Positions 27,477 to 38,967 of a stretch of DNA of 64,000 nucleotides are shown in pieces. Source of the DNA: Pararhodobacter marinus (GTDB lineage Bacteria > Pseudomonadota > Alphaproteobacteria > Rhodobacterales > Rhodobacteraceae); assembly GCF_003122215.1 (NCBI RefSeq), contig NZ_QEYD01000006.1, positions 248,001 through 312,000 of the forward strand, read 5' to 3'. The translations under genes were made by a program, and so were the position numbers. The notes beneath the pieces are model-generated. The model ran no database searches. It was not told where the DNA came from and worked only from the letters and a program-made list of their open reading frames with translations. Each line of letters begins with the position of its first letter. The first letter of the stretch is position 1.

Positions 27477-28577
27477 ATGAGCCTCGTTCAAGCTGAATCC
27501 CAAACCGAATCCCGGTTCGATTCCCCCGCCTCCCTGCGCGCGGCGAAGGCGGAGAATCCGAAAAGCCGGGCCCGTGATCTGGCCGCCACGCTGGGCGTGA
27601 GCGAGGGCGAGCTGGTCGCCGCGATGGTCGATGGCGACAGCGTGGTGCGGATCGATCCGTCGCTCGACCGGCTGATTCCCGCGCTAAAGACGCTGGGGCC
27701 GGTCATGGCACTGACGCGCAACGAAAGCTGTGTGCACGAAAAGGACGGTCCTTATCTTGATTACCATTCGGGCCAGCATGCCTCGATGGTCCTGGGGCCC
27801 GATATCGACCTGCGGATGTTCCCGCGTCACTGGGTCCATGCCTTTGCGCTCGATGACGGCGAGAAGCGCTCGGTTCAGGTGTTCGATGCGGCGGGCGACG
27901 CGATCCACAAGGTGCATCTGCGCCCGGCCTCGGACGTGGCGGCCTTTACGGCGCTGGTGTCGGATCTGCGGCTCGACGACCAGTCGGATCGCATCGAGAC
28001 CGCGCCCCGCGCCCCGGTCGAGGCGGCGAAGTCCAATCCCGACAAGCTGGACGTGCTGCGGGCCGAATGGGACAAGCTGACCGACACGCACCAGTTCCTG
28101 CGCCTGACCTCGAAGCTGAAGATGAACCGGTTGGGCGCTTACCGGATCGCGGGCGAACCCTATGCCGTGGCCCTGCAACCGGCCGCCGTGGCCGAGACGC
28201 TGCGCCGCTGCGCCGAGGGTGCGGTGCCGGTGATGATCTTCGTGGGCAATGCCGGCTGCATCCAGATCCATGGCGGCACGATCCACCGGGTCGAGCCGAT
28301 GGGGCCGTGGATCAACGTGCTGGATCCGGGTTTCAACCTGCATCTGCGCGACGACCATATCGCCGAAGTCTGGCTGGTTTCGAAACCCACGCGCCACGGA
28401 ATGGCCGTGTCGATAGAGGCCTTCGACGCCAAGGGCGGGCTGATCCTGCAGATCTTCGGCCAGCGCGCGCCGGGGTCCGAACAGGCCGCTGACGCTGCCG
28501 ATACCAAGGCGCCGCTGCCAGGGACCGAAGGCTGGTTCGCGGTGACGCAGACCCTGCGCGAGACGATGGGGGCGTGA
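27477..28577 (+). CDS. hmuS: Heme-degrading/heme-transfer protein HmuS
   Basis: 366 residues from the ATG at 27477, with AAGGAG ideally placed; a GTG two codons upstream overlaps that site. The HemS/ChuX-type fold appears as two similar halves: an N-terminal one with SRARDLAATLGVSEGELVAA and ALTRNESCVHEKDGPY, and a C-terminal one with LTDTHQFLRLTSKLKMNRLGAYR, NAGCIQIHGGTIHRVE and WINVLDPGFNLHLRDDHI. It receives heme from the ABC importer in the cytosol and stores or degrades it. First gene of the heme operon. Confidence 0.93.
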   Translation: MSLVQAESQTESRFDSPASLRAAKAENPKSRARDLAATLGVSEGELVAAMVDGDSVVRIDPSLDRLIPALKTLGPVMALTRNESCVHEKDGPYLDYHSGQHASMVLGPDIDLRMFPRHWVHAFALDDGEKRSVQVFDAAGDAIHKVHLRPASDVAAFTALVSDLRLDDQSDRIETAPRAPVEAAKSNPDKLDVLRAEWDKLTDTHQFLRLTSKLKMNRLGAYRIAGEPYAVALQPAAVAETLRRCAEGAVPVMIFVGNAGCIQIHGGTIHRVEPMGPWINVLDPGFNLHLRDDHIAEVWLVSKPTRHGMAVSIEAFDAKGGLILQIFGQRAPGSEQAADAADTKAPLPGTEGWFAVTQTLRETMGA

Positions 28578-28579
28578 TC

Positions 28580-29407
28580 ATGCGCGCAAGTCTGAGCGTG
28601 ACGCTGGCGCTGGCGGCGGGGGGCTTCGCGCTGCCCGCTCCGGCGCAGGAGCGGATCGTCGTGGCGGGCTCGGCCCTGTGCGAGATCGCCGCGGCGCTGG
28701 ATGCGACCGACCGCTTGGTCGGGCGCGACACGACCTGCACCTATCCCGAAAGCATGGCAGACCTCCCCGATATGGGCTATCTGCGCGCGCTGTCGGCCGA
28801 GGGGCTGCTGTCGCTGAACCCCGACCTGATCCTTGCCGATGTGGATGCCGGCCCGCCGGAAACCATGGATCTGGTTGCCGCGACCGATGTGCCGGTGGTG
28901 CGGGTCGAGGCCGATTTCACCGAAGCCGGCGTGCTCGCGCGGATCGATGCGGTGGCGCAGGCTCTGGGCGTCGATGGCGGGCCGCTGGCCGCGCAGGTCG
29001 GCGCCGAGTTCGAGGCGCTGGCCGAGGCGCGCGGCGGATCCGAGCCGGTCCGCGCGATGTTCATCCTGTCGGCTGCCGGGGGCAGGGTGCTGGCCTCGGG
29101 CGAGGGCACGGCGGCATCGGGGATGCTGGCTCTTGCCGGGGCCGAGAACGCGATCACCGGGTTCGACGGTTATCGCCAGCTGACGGACGAGGCGATCACC
29201 GCCGCCGCGCCCGATGCCATCGTCATGATGGACCGTGCCGGCGATCATGCGCTCGATGACGCGGCGATCATCGCGCATCCCGCCTTGAGCCTGACGCCCG
29301 CCGCGCAAGACGGTCGCATCGTGCGGATGGACGGGGTGTATCTCTTGGGCTTCGGCCCGCGCACGCCTGCCGCCGCGCGCGATCTGATGACCGCGCTGCA
29401 GGAGTGA
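28580..29407 (+). CDS. hmuT: Heme ABC transporter substrate-binding protein HmuT
   Basis: 275 residues from the ATG at 28580 (a GTG at 28574 overlaps the hmuS stop and is also possible). A signal peptide (SVTLALAAGGFALPAPAQ) is followed by a class III binding-protein fold: RIVVAGSALCEIAAALDATDRLVGRD, TCTYPESMADLPDMGYLRALSAEGLLSLNPDLILA in overlapping segments. It captures heme in the periplasm for HmuUV. It is 2 bp from the hmuS stop and 4 bp from hmuU. Confidence 0.92.
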   Translation: MRASLSVTLALAAGGFALPAPAQERIVVAGSALCEIAAALDATDRLVGRDTTCTYPESMADLPDMGYLRALSAEGLLSLNPDLILADVDAGPPETMDLVAATDVPVVRVEADFTEAGVLARIDAVAQALGVDGGPLAAQVGAEFEALAEARGGSEPVRAMFILSAAGGRVLASGEGTAASGMLALAGAENAITGFDGYRQLTDEAITAAAPDAIVMMDRAGDHALDDAAIIAHPALSLTPAAQDGRIVRMDGVYLLGFGPRTPAAARDLMTALQE

Positions 29408-29411
29408 CGGC

Positions 29412-30485
29412 ATGGTCTCGCTCCCCTTCATCCTGACCGCGGGCGCCGAGGGCGACCGCAGCCGCCGCGCCGCGCGCGCGGTGGTGCTGCTGGCGCTGGC
29501 GCTGGCGGTGGTCTCGGCCCTGTCGCTGCGGGTGGGCGCCTCGGGCGTTTCCCCGCTGGCGGTGCTGGGCGACTGGTTGACGGGGGGCGAGATTTCGACG
29601 CGCGACCGGGTGATCCTGCTCGACATCCGGCTGCCCCGGCTGCTGACCGGCATCCTCGTGGGCGCCGCGCTGGCCGTGTCGGGGGCGGTGCTGCAGGGCC
29701 TGTTCCGCAACCCGCTGGCCGATCCGGGTATCGTCGGCGTCAGCGCGGGCGCCAGCCTGGGGGCGGTGATGGCGATCGTGCTGGGGGGATTTCTGCCTGC
29801 AACCTATGCCAGCTGGGCGGGGATGCAGATGGTACCGCTGGCCGCTTTCATCGGAAGCTGGGCCTCGACGCTGATCCTGTACCGGGTGGCGACGCGGGCA
29901 GGGCGGACCTCTGTCGCGACGATGCTTCTGGCCGGGATCGCCTTGGGCGCGCTGTCGGGCGCGGCGACCGGGGTGATGGTCTATCTGGCCGACGACACGC
30001 AGCTGCGCGACCTGACTTTCTGGGGCATGGGGTCGCTGGCGGGCGCGAGCTGGACGAAGCTCGCCGCCGCCGCGCCGGTGATGATCGCGGGCCTTGCCGC
30101 CGCGCCATGGCTCGCACGCGCGCTCAACGCGCTGGCCTTGGGCGAGGCGGCGGCGATGCACCTTGGGATCCGGGTGCAGCGGATGAAGTCGCTCGCCATC
30201 CTGTCGGTCGCGGCGAGCGTGGGCGCGGCGGTGGCGATCTCGGGCGGGATCGGCTTCATCGGGATCGTCGTGCCGCACCTTTTGCGGCTGGCAGTGGGGC
30301 CCGATCACCGGTTCCTGCTGCCGATGTCGGCGCTTCTGGGTGCTGCGCTTTTGCTGTTGGCCGACATGGTCTCGCGCGTGATCGTGGCGCCCGCCGAGCT
30401 GCCCATCGGCATCGTCACCGCGCTGGCGGGCGGGCCGGTCTTCCTGTGGATCCTGCTGCGCAAGCGCGGCCTGGTGGATATCTGA
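29412..30485 (+). CDS. hmuU: Heme ABC transporter permease HmuU
   Basis: 357 residues with about ten membrane helices and FecCD-family motifs: RLPRLLTGILVGAALAVSGA, QGLFRNPLADPGIVGVSAGAS, SGGIGFIGIVVPHLLR and PAELPIGIVTALAGGPVF. It forms the membrane channel for heme import. It is followed one base later by hmuV. Confidence 0.94.
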   Translation: MVSLPFILTAGAEGDRSRRAARAVVLLALALAVVSALSLRVGASGVSPLAVLGDWLTGGEISTRDRVILLDIRLPRLLTGILVGAALAVSGAVLQGLFRNPLADPGIVGVSAGASLGAVMAIVLGGFLPATYASWAGMQMVPLAAFIGSWASTLILYRVATRAGRTSVATMLLAGIALGALSGAATGVMVYLADDTQLRDLTFWGMGSLAGASWTKLAAAAPVMIAGLAAAPWLARALNALALGEAAAMHLGIRVQRMKSLAILSVAASVGAAVAISGGIGFIGIVVPHLLRLAVGPDHRFLLPMSALLGAALLLLADMVSRVIVAPAELPIGIVTALAGGPVFLWILLRKRGLVDI

Positions 30486-30486
30486 C

Positions 30487-31269
30487 ATGCTGAGCACCGA
30501 AGACATCACCGTGACGCTGGGCCGTCGTCAGATCCTGCACGGCGTCGATTTCCGCGCCGAGGCGGGACAGGTGACCTGTATCGTCGGGCCCAACGGCTCG
30601 GGCAAGACAACCCTGATGCGGGCGATCACCGGCGAGGTGCCGTTCCGGGGCCGCGTGCGGCTGGACGGCGACGACACCGCCGCGATGGCGCCCGAGCTGA
30701 TGGCCGAGCGCCGCGCGGTGCTGCCGCAAACCCTGCCGATGGCCTTTCCGTTTACCGTGCTCGAAGTCGTGCGGCTGGGCCTGATCGGCCGTGCCGCGCT
30801 GAGCGCCGAGGCGGCCGCGCTTCCCCACCGTGCGCTCGAACAGGTGGGGCTGTCGGGCTATGCCGGACGCCTGTTCCAGGAATTGTCGGGCGGCGAGCAG
30901 CAACGCGCGCATTTCGCCCGCGTGCTGGTGCAGGTCTGGCGCCCGGTGGTCGAGGGACGTCCGCGCTGGCTGTTGCTGGACGAACCCGTCGCCGCGCTGG
31001 ATATCGGTCACCAGTTGCAGGTGATGCGCATCGCGCGCGATTTCGCCGCGCAGGGGGGCGGTGTGATCGCTGTGATGCACGATCTGAACCTGACCGCGAT
31101 GACCGCCGACCGCGTCTGCCTGATGCATGAGGGGCGCGTCCTGGCGCAGGGCCGTCCCGAGACGGTCTTCACCGATGCCACGCTGGGCCATGCCTATGGC
31201 TGCGCCCTGCGTGTGAGCACGCCACCGCCTGACGGGGGCGTGTTCGTGCTGCCACAGGCCGCCGCCTGA
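30487..31269 (+). CDS. hmuV: Heme ABC transporter ATPase HmuV
   Basis: 260 residues with Walker A GPNGSGKTT, signature LSGGEQQRAHFARVL, Walker B WLLLDEP and the switch His in VMHDLNLT. It powers HmuU. The start ATG lies one base after the hmuU stop. Confidence 0.95.
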   Translation: MLSTEDITVTLGRRQILHGVDFRAEAGQVTCIVGPNGSGKTTLMRAITGEVPFRGRVRLDGDDTAAMAPELMAERRAVLPQTLPMAFPFTVLEVVRLGLIGRAALSAEAAALPHRALEQVGLSGYAGRLFQELSGGEQQRAHFARVLVQVWRPVVEGRPRWLLLDEPVAALDIGHQLQVMRIARDFAAQGGGVIAVMHDLNLTAMTADRVCLMHEGRVLAQGRPETVFTDATLGHAYGCALRVSTPPPDGGVFVLPQAAA

Positions 31270-31337
31270 GCGCGGCCACCCGGATAGAACGCCAGCCAAG
31301 CGCCAGCGCCAACAAGAACCGATAAACGGGGGACGAT

Positions 31338-33428
31338 ATGTCACCGAATTTCAGGCGCTTCGGCGCCGTCTCGACCCTTGCGCTGGCCGCCGCGCTGGCG
31401 CTGCCCGCGCCCGCCATGGCGCAAGAGACCGACGAGAGCGTGTTCACCATGCTCGGGCGCATCATTCTGGGCGCAGGCCGTGCGCGCGTCGCCATCGACA
31501 CGCCGCAGGCTGTCACCGCGCTGGAGGCCGAGGATATCGAGCGCGAACAGGCCTCGACGCCCGGCGACCTGCTGCGCGCCGTTCCGGGGGCCGAAGCCTT
31601 TGGCGGTGCCGCGATGACCGGGCAGTTCCTGAACATCCGGGGTGTCGGTACCTCGACTTCGTCGGATGAAAACCGCATCGTCGTCACCATCGACGGGGTG
31701 CAGAAATACTACGAGCAATACCGCGTCGGGTCGCATTTCGGCGAGCCGGAGCTGTATCGCCGGGTCGAAGTGCTGCGCGGCCCCGGCTCGTCGCTGCTCT
31801 ATGGATCGGGGGCGATCGGCGGCGTCGTCGCGTTCGAGACGCGCGAGGCGTCGGATTTCCTGACCGGCGGATCGGATACCGCCCTGCGCCTGCGCACCGG
31901 TGGCAATTCGAATGGTGGCGGCGTCTTCGGTTCGGCCATCTTCGCGCATCGCTTCAACGAGCGGGTCGAGATCATGGCGGCGCTCACTGGCCGGTCCGAG
32001 GGCGATTACGAATCCGGCGACGGCTCGACCGTGACGGGATCGAACATGGACTCGCAATCGGCGCTTATCAGCGGGACGATCGGGCTGAGCGACAACAGCG
32101 AGCAGCGGCTGCGTTTCTCGCTGTCGCGCTGGTACACCGAGGGCGAGCAGGTCCCGTATTCCGCCTACGGGAATTTCGCGATCTTCGGCAATGTCGACCG
32201 GACCGTCACCGACGATACCGCGCAGATCACCTGGGAGAACCCGGCCTCGGACAATCCGTGGGTCGACGCGCGGGTGCAATTGTCGTGGAGCCGCTCGATG
32301 GTCGAGCAGGAAAACGCGACCAATTACCCCGGCTATCCCTTCGCGCCGCCCTCGGGGCTGTGGCAGGATTCGACCTATGCCTACGAGGGCGTCAGTCTGG
32401 ATGCGCGCAACACCGTCACCATGATGGGCCAGAGCTGGGAAAACTACCTGACCTTCGGCGGCACGGTTTCGACCCGCGACCGGCTGACCGAGGTGGGCGG
32501 CGGCGGTTATGCCTCGCAGCCCGGCGGGACCAGCGACAATTTCGGTCTGTTCGTGCAGAACGAGTTCATCCTGAACGACCGTTTCACGCTTCTGGCCGCG
32601 CTGCGCTATGACCATACCGAGCTGACCGCGACCTCGGGCGCGGATGCCAGCCTGCTGGGCGTTCCGGTCACGCATTCGGGCTCGGCCGCCTCGCTTGCCG
32701 CGCATTACGACATCAACGACAGCTGGTCGGTTTTCGGCTCGCTGGCGGAAACCACCCGTCTGCCCACGATCGACGAGGTTTTCGACAGCGTCGACGTGTC
32801 GCTGCCCGATCCGCTGGGCCTGCGCCCGGAACATGCACGCACGGTCGAACTGGGCTTTTCGTGGCAGGGGCGGGATGTCTTTGCCTCGGGCGACGCGCTG
32901 GACGTGAAGGTCACGGCCTTCAACAACCAGTTCCGCGACATGATCACCCGCACCGGCGGCGGCGTCCCGTTTACCAATATCGGACGGGCGCGGATCCGCG
33001 GGATCGAGCTGGAAGCGTCTTACGAGGGCGAATACTGGTTCGGTCGGGTGGCCGCCAGCGCCATCGAGGGCGTCAACCAGGTGACGGGCGATGTTCTGGC
33101 CTCGACGCCGGCGCATCAGGTGATGCTGGAACTGGGCCGCCGTCTGCCGCAATACAATCTGGAGCTCGGCTGGCGCGGGACCTTCGCGCACGGCATGACC
33201 ACCGCCTCGGGCGACCGGGTGTCGGGCTACGGGGTGCATGACATCTACATGACCTGGCGTCCCGACCAGGGCGTCTTGCGCGGGACCGAGATCCAGCTCG
33301 CGGTCAACAACCTGCTGGACCGGCAATATTACAACGCGCTGGATGTCGGCGGCTACGGCTTCGCCTTCTCCAACCCGCGTCAGGGCCGCGACGTGCGCCT
33401 GACACTGGGCCGGACTTTCAACTTCTGA
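31338..33428 (+). CDS. hmuR: TonB-dependent heme receptor
   Basis: 696 residues. A signal peptide (TLALAAALALPAPAMAQ) is followed by a plug domain (EQASTPGDLLRAVPGAEAFGG, NIRGVGTSTSSDENRIVV, RVEVLRGPGSSLLYGSGAIGG), a 22-strand-type barrel and a C-terminal Phe (LTLGRTFNF). Its position after hmuV makes it the heme or hemoprotein receptor. The FRAP-type heme motif is not obvious, so direct heme binding is inferred from context. GGGGGA precedes the ATG. It lies 68 bp after hmuV and may have its own control. Confidence 0.92.
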   Translation: MSPNFRRFGAVSTLALAAALALPAPAMAQETDESVFTMLGRIILGAGRARVAIDTPQAVTALEAEDIEREQASTPGDLLRAVPGAEAFGGAAMTGQFLNIRGVGTSTSSDENRIVVTIDGVQKYYEQYRVGSHFGEPELYRRVEVLRGPGSSLLYGSGAIGGVVAFETREASDFLTGGSDTALRLRTGGNSNGGGVFGSAIFAHRFNERVEIMAALTGRSEGDYESGDGSTVTGSNMDSQSALISGTIGLSDNSEQRLRFSLSRWYTEGEQVPYSAYGNFAIFGNVDRTVTDDTAQITWENPASDNPWVDARVQLSWSRSMVEQENATNYPGYPFAPPSGLWQDSTYAYEGVSLDARNTVTMMGQSWENYLTFGGTVSTRDRLTEVGGGGYASQPGGTSDNFGLFVQNEFILNDRFTLLAALRYDHTELTATSGADASLLGVPVTHSGSAASLAAHYDINDSWSVFGSLAETTRLPTIDEVFDSVDVSLPDPLGLRPEHARTVELGFSWQGRDVFASGDALDVKVTAFNNQFRDMITRTGGGVPFTNIGRARIRGIELEASYEGEYWFGRVAASAIEGVNQVTGDVLASTPAHQVMLELGRRLPQYNLELGWRGTFAHGMTTASGDRVSGYGVHDIYMTWRPDQGVLRGTEIQLAVNNLLDRQYYNALDVGGYGFAFSNPRQGRDVRLTLGRTFNF

Positions 33429-33501
33429 GTCCCGCTTCCGAGATCCGCGCGGTGGCCTGCTCCCTCGGGGCGTCGCGCGGGACACGCCGCTCCGGTCAGG
33501 G

Positions 33502-34428
33502 TCAGACCGGGGCGGACAGGTCACCGATGCGGCCGGGCAGAGCCCCGGCCGTTTCGCGCACCACCTCGGCGATTTCTCCCAACTGCTTGGCCAGCGGGCT
33601 GGAATTGCGCCAGATCATGCCGATCGTGCGCCGGGGCTGCGGATCGGGGAAGCGCGCGATGGCCACATCGGCCGAGCGGGTCTCCACCGCGACTGCCATT
33701 TCCGGGATCAGCGTCACGCCGATACCCGCGCCCACCATCTGCACCAGCGTCGACAGCGACGAGCCGTCGAGCAATTCGCGCGGCAGGGCGGTCTGCAGCT
33801 TGCAGAAGCTCAGGGCCTGATCACGGAAGCAATGCCCCTCTTCCAGCAGCAGGAGCCGCATCTCGCGCAGCAAGTCGGGTGTGGGGACGGGCAGGTTCGC
33901 CTCGGGCTTGGGCCGGACCAGCACGAAATCCTCGGAGAACAGCGCAACCTCGGTAAAGGCGGGTTCCGAGACGGGCAGGGCGACGATGGCGGTATCGAGC
34001 CGCCCGTCATGCAGTTCAGCCAGCAGCTTGGGCGTCACCGTCTCGCGCACATGCAGGTCGAGATCGGCGTTCTGCCGGGTCAGCGTGCCGATGAGCGAGG
34101 GCAGCAGATAGGGCGCGATGGTGGGGATCACGCCCAGCCGCAGCCGGCCCACCAGCCGCTCGCGCGAGGCGCGCGCCAGATCTTCCAGCTCATCGACCGA
34201 GCGCAGGATTCCGCGCACACGGTCCGAGAACTCTTCGCCAAAGGCCGTCAGCCGCACCTGGCGCGCGCCACGCTCGAACAGGGCGGTGCCGAGGGATTCT
34301 TCTAAGTCCTTGATCTGCATGGACAAAGCGGGTTGCGAGATGGCGCAGGCATCGGCGGCTCGGCCGAAATGGCCATGCTGGGCGAGGGCCTCGAAATAGC
34401 GGAACTGCTTGAGGGACAGGTTGATCAT
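33502..34428 (-). CDS. oxyR: OxyR peroxide-sensing LysR regulator
   Basis: 308 residues. The N-terminal HTH is LKQFRYFEALAQHGHFGRAA. The effector domain carries the redox pair Cys200 and Cys209 in EEGHCFRDQALSFC, matching Cys199/Cys208 of E. coli OxyR, which form a disulfide on reaction with peroxide. Divergent from katG, its expected target. Convergent with hmuR. Confidence 0.95.
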   Translation of the reverse strand: MINLSLKQFRYFEALAQHGHFGRAADACAISQPALSMQIKDLEESLGTALFERGARQVRLTAFGEEFSDRVRGILRSVDELEDLARASRERLVGRLRLGVIPTIAPYLLPSLIGTLTRQNADLDLHVRETVTPKLLAELHDGRLDTAIVALPVSEPAFTEVALFSEDFVLVRPKPEANLPVPTPDLLREMRLLLLEEGHCFRDQALSFCKLQTALPRELLDGSSLSTLVQMVGAGIGVTLIPEMAVAVETRSADVAIARFPDPQPRRTIGMIWRNSSPLAKQLGEIAEVVRETAGALPGRIGDLSAPV

Positions 34429-34433
34429 AAGGG

Positions 34434-34459
34434 GATCTTATCAGGGCTATCAGGAGATC
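34434..34459. promoter_or_regulatory. Candidate OxyR operator between oxyR and katG
   Basis: Inverted repeat GATCT-N16-AGATC close to the oxyR start, in the 171-bp divergent intergenic region. The AT-rich stretch to 34500 is the likely katG promoter area. The site is inferred from symmetry and context only. Confidence 0.35.
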
Positions 34460-34500
34460 AAACTTAAACTAATCAAAACCCTTTGCTAGAGTGATTCTAA

Positions 34501-36765
<2,265 letters not shown>

Positions 36766-36787
36766 GATCCGGTCGTATGAACGAAAG

Positions 36788-36821
36788 CGGGCGCGGTCGA
36801 AAGACCGCGCCCGTTGCTTTT
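36788..36821 (+). terminator. Strong katG terminator
   Basis: Perfect 11-bp stem CGGGCGCGGTC / GACCGCGCCCG closed by a GAAA tetraloop, then TTGCTTTT. It lies between convergent katG and galE and could serve both. Confidence 0.85.
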
Positions 36822-36849
36822 GTGTCTGAGGTGGGCCTGCGCCGCAATC

Positions 36850-37836
36850 TCAGCCCGGATAGCCGCCGGTCTTGTGCCAGGTCCAGGCGTCCTTGATCAT
36901 CGTCTTCAGAGACGAGCGCGCCGGGTCCCAGCCCAGCTCGGTCAGCGCCGCGTGACTGCCTGAAACAAGGCTGGTCGCATCGCCGCCGCGCCGGGGCCCG
37001 TAACGGTGGGGCACCTTGTGGCCGGTCGCCGCGCGGGCATGGCCGATCACTTCCTTGACCGTGAATCCCGCCCCGGTGCCGAGGTTGAACACCCGGCTGC
37101 CCTTGTCGTCGAGCAGCCATTCAAGGCCCAGCACATGCGCCTCGACCAGATCCATCACATGGACATAGTCGCGCACGCAGGTGCCGTCATGGGTATCGTA
37201 ATCGTCGCCATGGATCACCAGTTCGGGGCGCTGGCCGTCGATGGCTTCCAGCATCACCGGGATCAGATGCGTTTCGGGACGGTGGCATTCGCCAATCTCG
37301 GCCTCGGGGTCGGCGCCCGCCACGTTGAAATAGCGGAAGATCACCGTGCGCAGGCCATGCGCGGCGCGGAAGTCGCGCAGAATCTCCTCGACCGCGCGTT
37401 TCGACGAACCATAGGCGTTGATCGGTTCCTGCCGGCAATCTTCGGTCAGAAGCACGCCATCCTGTTCGCCATAGGTGGCGCAGGTCGAGGAAAAGACAAA
37501 GTCCAGAACGCCATGCGCGACCGCCGCCTCGACCAACGACAGCGACCCCATCACGTTGTTGCGCCAGTACTTGCCCGGGTCGGACATCGCCTCGCCCACC
37601 TGGCTGAAGGCGGCGAAATGCATGACGGCGACCGGCTGGTACTCGGCAAAGGCGCGGTCCAGCGCGGCGCGGTCCATCAGGTCGCCCTGAACCAGCGGTC
37701 CGAACTTGACGGCCTGCGCCCAGCCGGTGGAAAGATTGTCATAGGTGACAGGCACATAGCCCTTCGCCGCCAAGACCTTGCAGGCATGCGAGCCGATATA
37801 GCCCGCACCCCCGGTGACGAGAACGTGTTTCGTCAT
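36850..37836 (-). CDS. galE: UDP-glucose 4-epimerase
   Basis: 328 residues. NAD-binding GGAGYIGSHACK at the N terminus, MHFAAFSQVGEA, the catalytic YGSSK pair (with SSTCATYG upstream) and RYFNVAGADP mark GalE. It interconverts UDP-glucose and UDP-galactose for surface polysaccharides. It is 25 bp downstream of galU in the same direction, so one transcript is likely. Confidence 0.94.
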   Translation of the reverse strand: MTKHVLVTGGAGYIGSHACKVLAAKGYVPVTYDNLSTGWAQAVKFGPLVQGDLMDRAALDRAFAEYQPVAVMHFAAFSQVGEAMSDPGKYWRNNVMGSLSLVEAAVAHGVLDFVFSSTCATYGEQDGVLLTEDCRQEPINAYGSSKRAVEEILRDFRAAHGLRTVIFRYFNVAGADPEAEIGECHRPETHLIPVMLEAIDGQRPELVIHGDDYDTHDGTCVRDYVHVMDLVEAHVLGLEWLLDDKGSRVFNLGTGAGFTVKEVIGHARAATGHKVPHRYGPRRGGDATSLVSGSHAALTELGWDPARSSLKTMIKDAWTWHKTGGYPG

Positions 37837-37861
37837 CCCGCCCTGTCCTCCGCGCGGTCGC

Positions 37862-38782
37862 TCAGCGACCGGCTTTGGACGAGGACGAGGCCGGTGCAGC
37901 CCCGTCCCGTTCGGCCAGACGCTCGCGCATCAGGTCATAGAACTTGTCGCGGAATTCCTCGTGGTCGATGGCGTAATCGACGATGGCGTTGAGATAGCCG
38001 AATTTCGAGCCGCAATCGTAGCGATGCGCCGACATTTCCATCGCCGCGACCTTGCCCTGGTCGGCCAGGATGTCGATGGCGTCGGCCAGCTGGATCTCGC
38101 CGCCCGCGCCGGGTTCGAGCTTGCGCAGGATATCGAAGATCTCGGCGTTGAACACGTAGCGGCCCATCGAGGCCAGGTGCGAGGGTGCGTCTTCCAGCTT
38201 CGGCTTCTCGACCAGACCCGCCACGGTGACGCGGCCATCGGGGCCTTTGGGGCCGGGTTTGACGATCCCGTATTTGTGGACCACGTCGTCTTCGACCTCG
38301 GTCACGCACAGATAATTGGTCGGGTTCTGCTCGTAGGCGGCGACCATCTCGGCGGTGGGCAGGGTGCTGCCCTTCATCAGGTCGTCGGCCAGCAGCACCG
38401 CGAAGGGCGCATCGCCCACGGCGGGCGCGGCGCAAAGCACGGCATCGCCGAGGCCCTTGGGTTCGGGCTGGCGGATGAAGATACAGTTGATGCCTTCGGG
38501 GATGATGTTGCGCACCATGTCGCGTTCCTTGTGCTTGCCCTTCTGGGACAGCTGGAACTCAAGCTCGAGATTGGCGTCGAAATGGTCGCCGATGGCGCGC
38601 TTGGGACGGCCCGTCACGAAAATGATGTCGGTGATGCCGGCCGCAATCGCCTCTTCGACGGCGTATTGGACGATGGGTTTGTCGATGATCGGCAACAATT
38701 CTTTCGGCATCGCTTTCGTCGCGGGCAGGAACCGCGTTCCGAGACCTGCAACCGGGAACACTGCTTTCCGAATTCTTGTCAT
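37862..38782 (-). CDS. galU: UTP-glucose-1-phosphate uridylyltransferase
   Basis: 306 residues. The nucleotidyltransferase signature AVFPVAGLGTRFLPATKAMPKE appears in overlapping form at the N terminus, with QYAVEEAIAAGI, QPEPKGLGDAVLCAAP and the ADDLM metal-binding region. It makes UDP-glucose, the substrate of GalE next door. It opens the galU-galE unit. Confidence 0.95.
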   Translation of the reverse strand: MTRIRKAVFPVAGLGTRFLPATKAMPKELLPIIDKPIVQYAVEEAIAAGITDIIFVTGRPKRAIGDHFDANLELEFQLSQKGKHKERDMVRNIIPEGINCIFIRQPEPKGLGDAVLCAAPAVGDAPFAVLLADDLMKGSTLPTAEMVAAYEQNPTNYLCVTEVEDDVVHKYGIVKPGPKGPDGRVTVAGLVEKPKLEDAPSHLASMGRYVFNAEIFDILRKLEPGAGGEIQLADAIDILADQGKVAAMEMSAHRYDCGSKFGYLNAIVDYAIDHEEFRDKFYDLMRERLAERDGAAPASSSSKAGR

Positions 38783-38967
38783 GATCTTCGCAATCCGTCG
38801 TTGAAACTTGTTTGGGCGCCCTCGTTCTACGACTCCGGCCCATCATCGGCAACAGGCATGTCCTGCAGGGGCCGGGACGCGGCAACAATCGGCTTTCATC
38901 GCGCCATCGGGCACATCACGGCGCAACAAAGACGCGCGGCAGGGGCGCCGCGCGCGTCGGTCTGCCC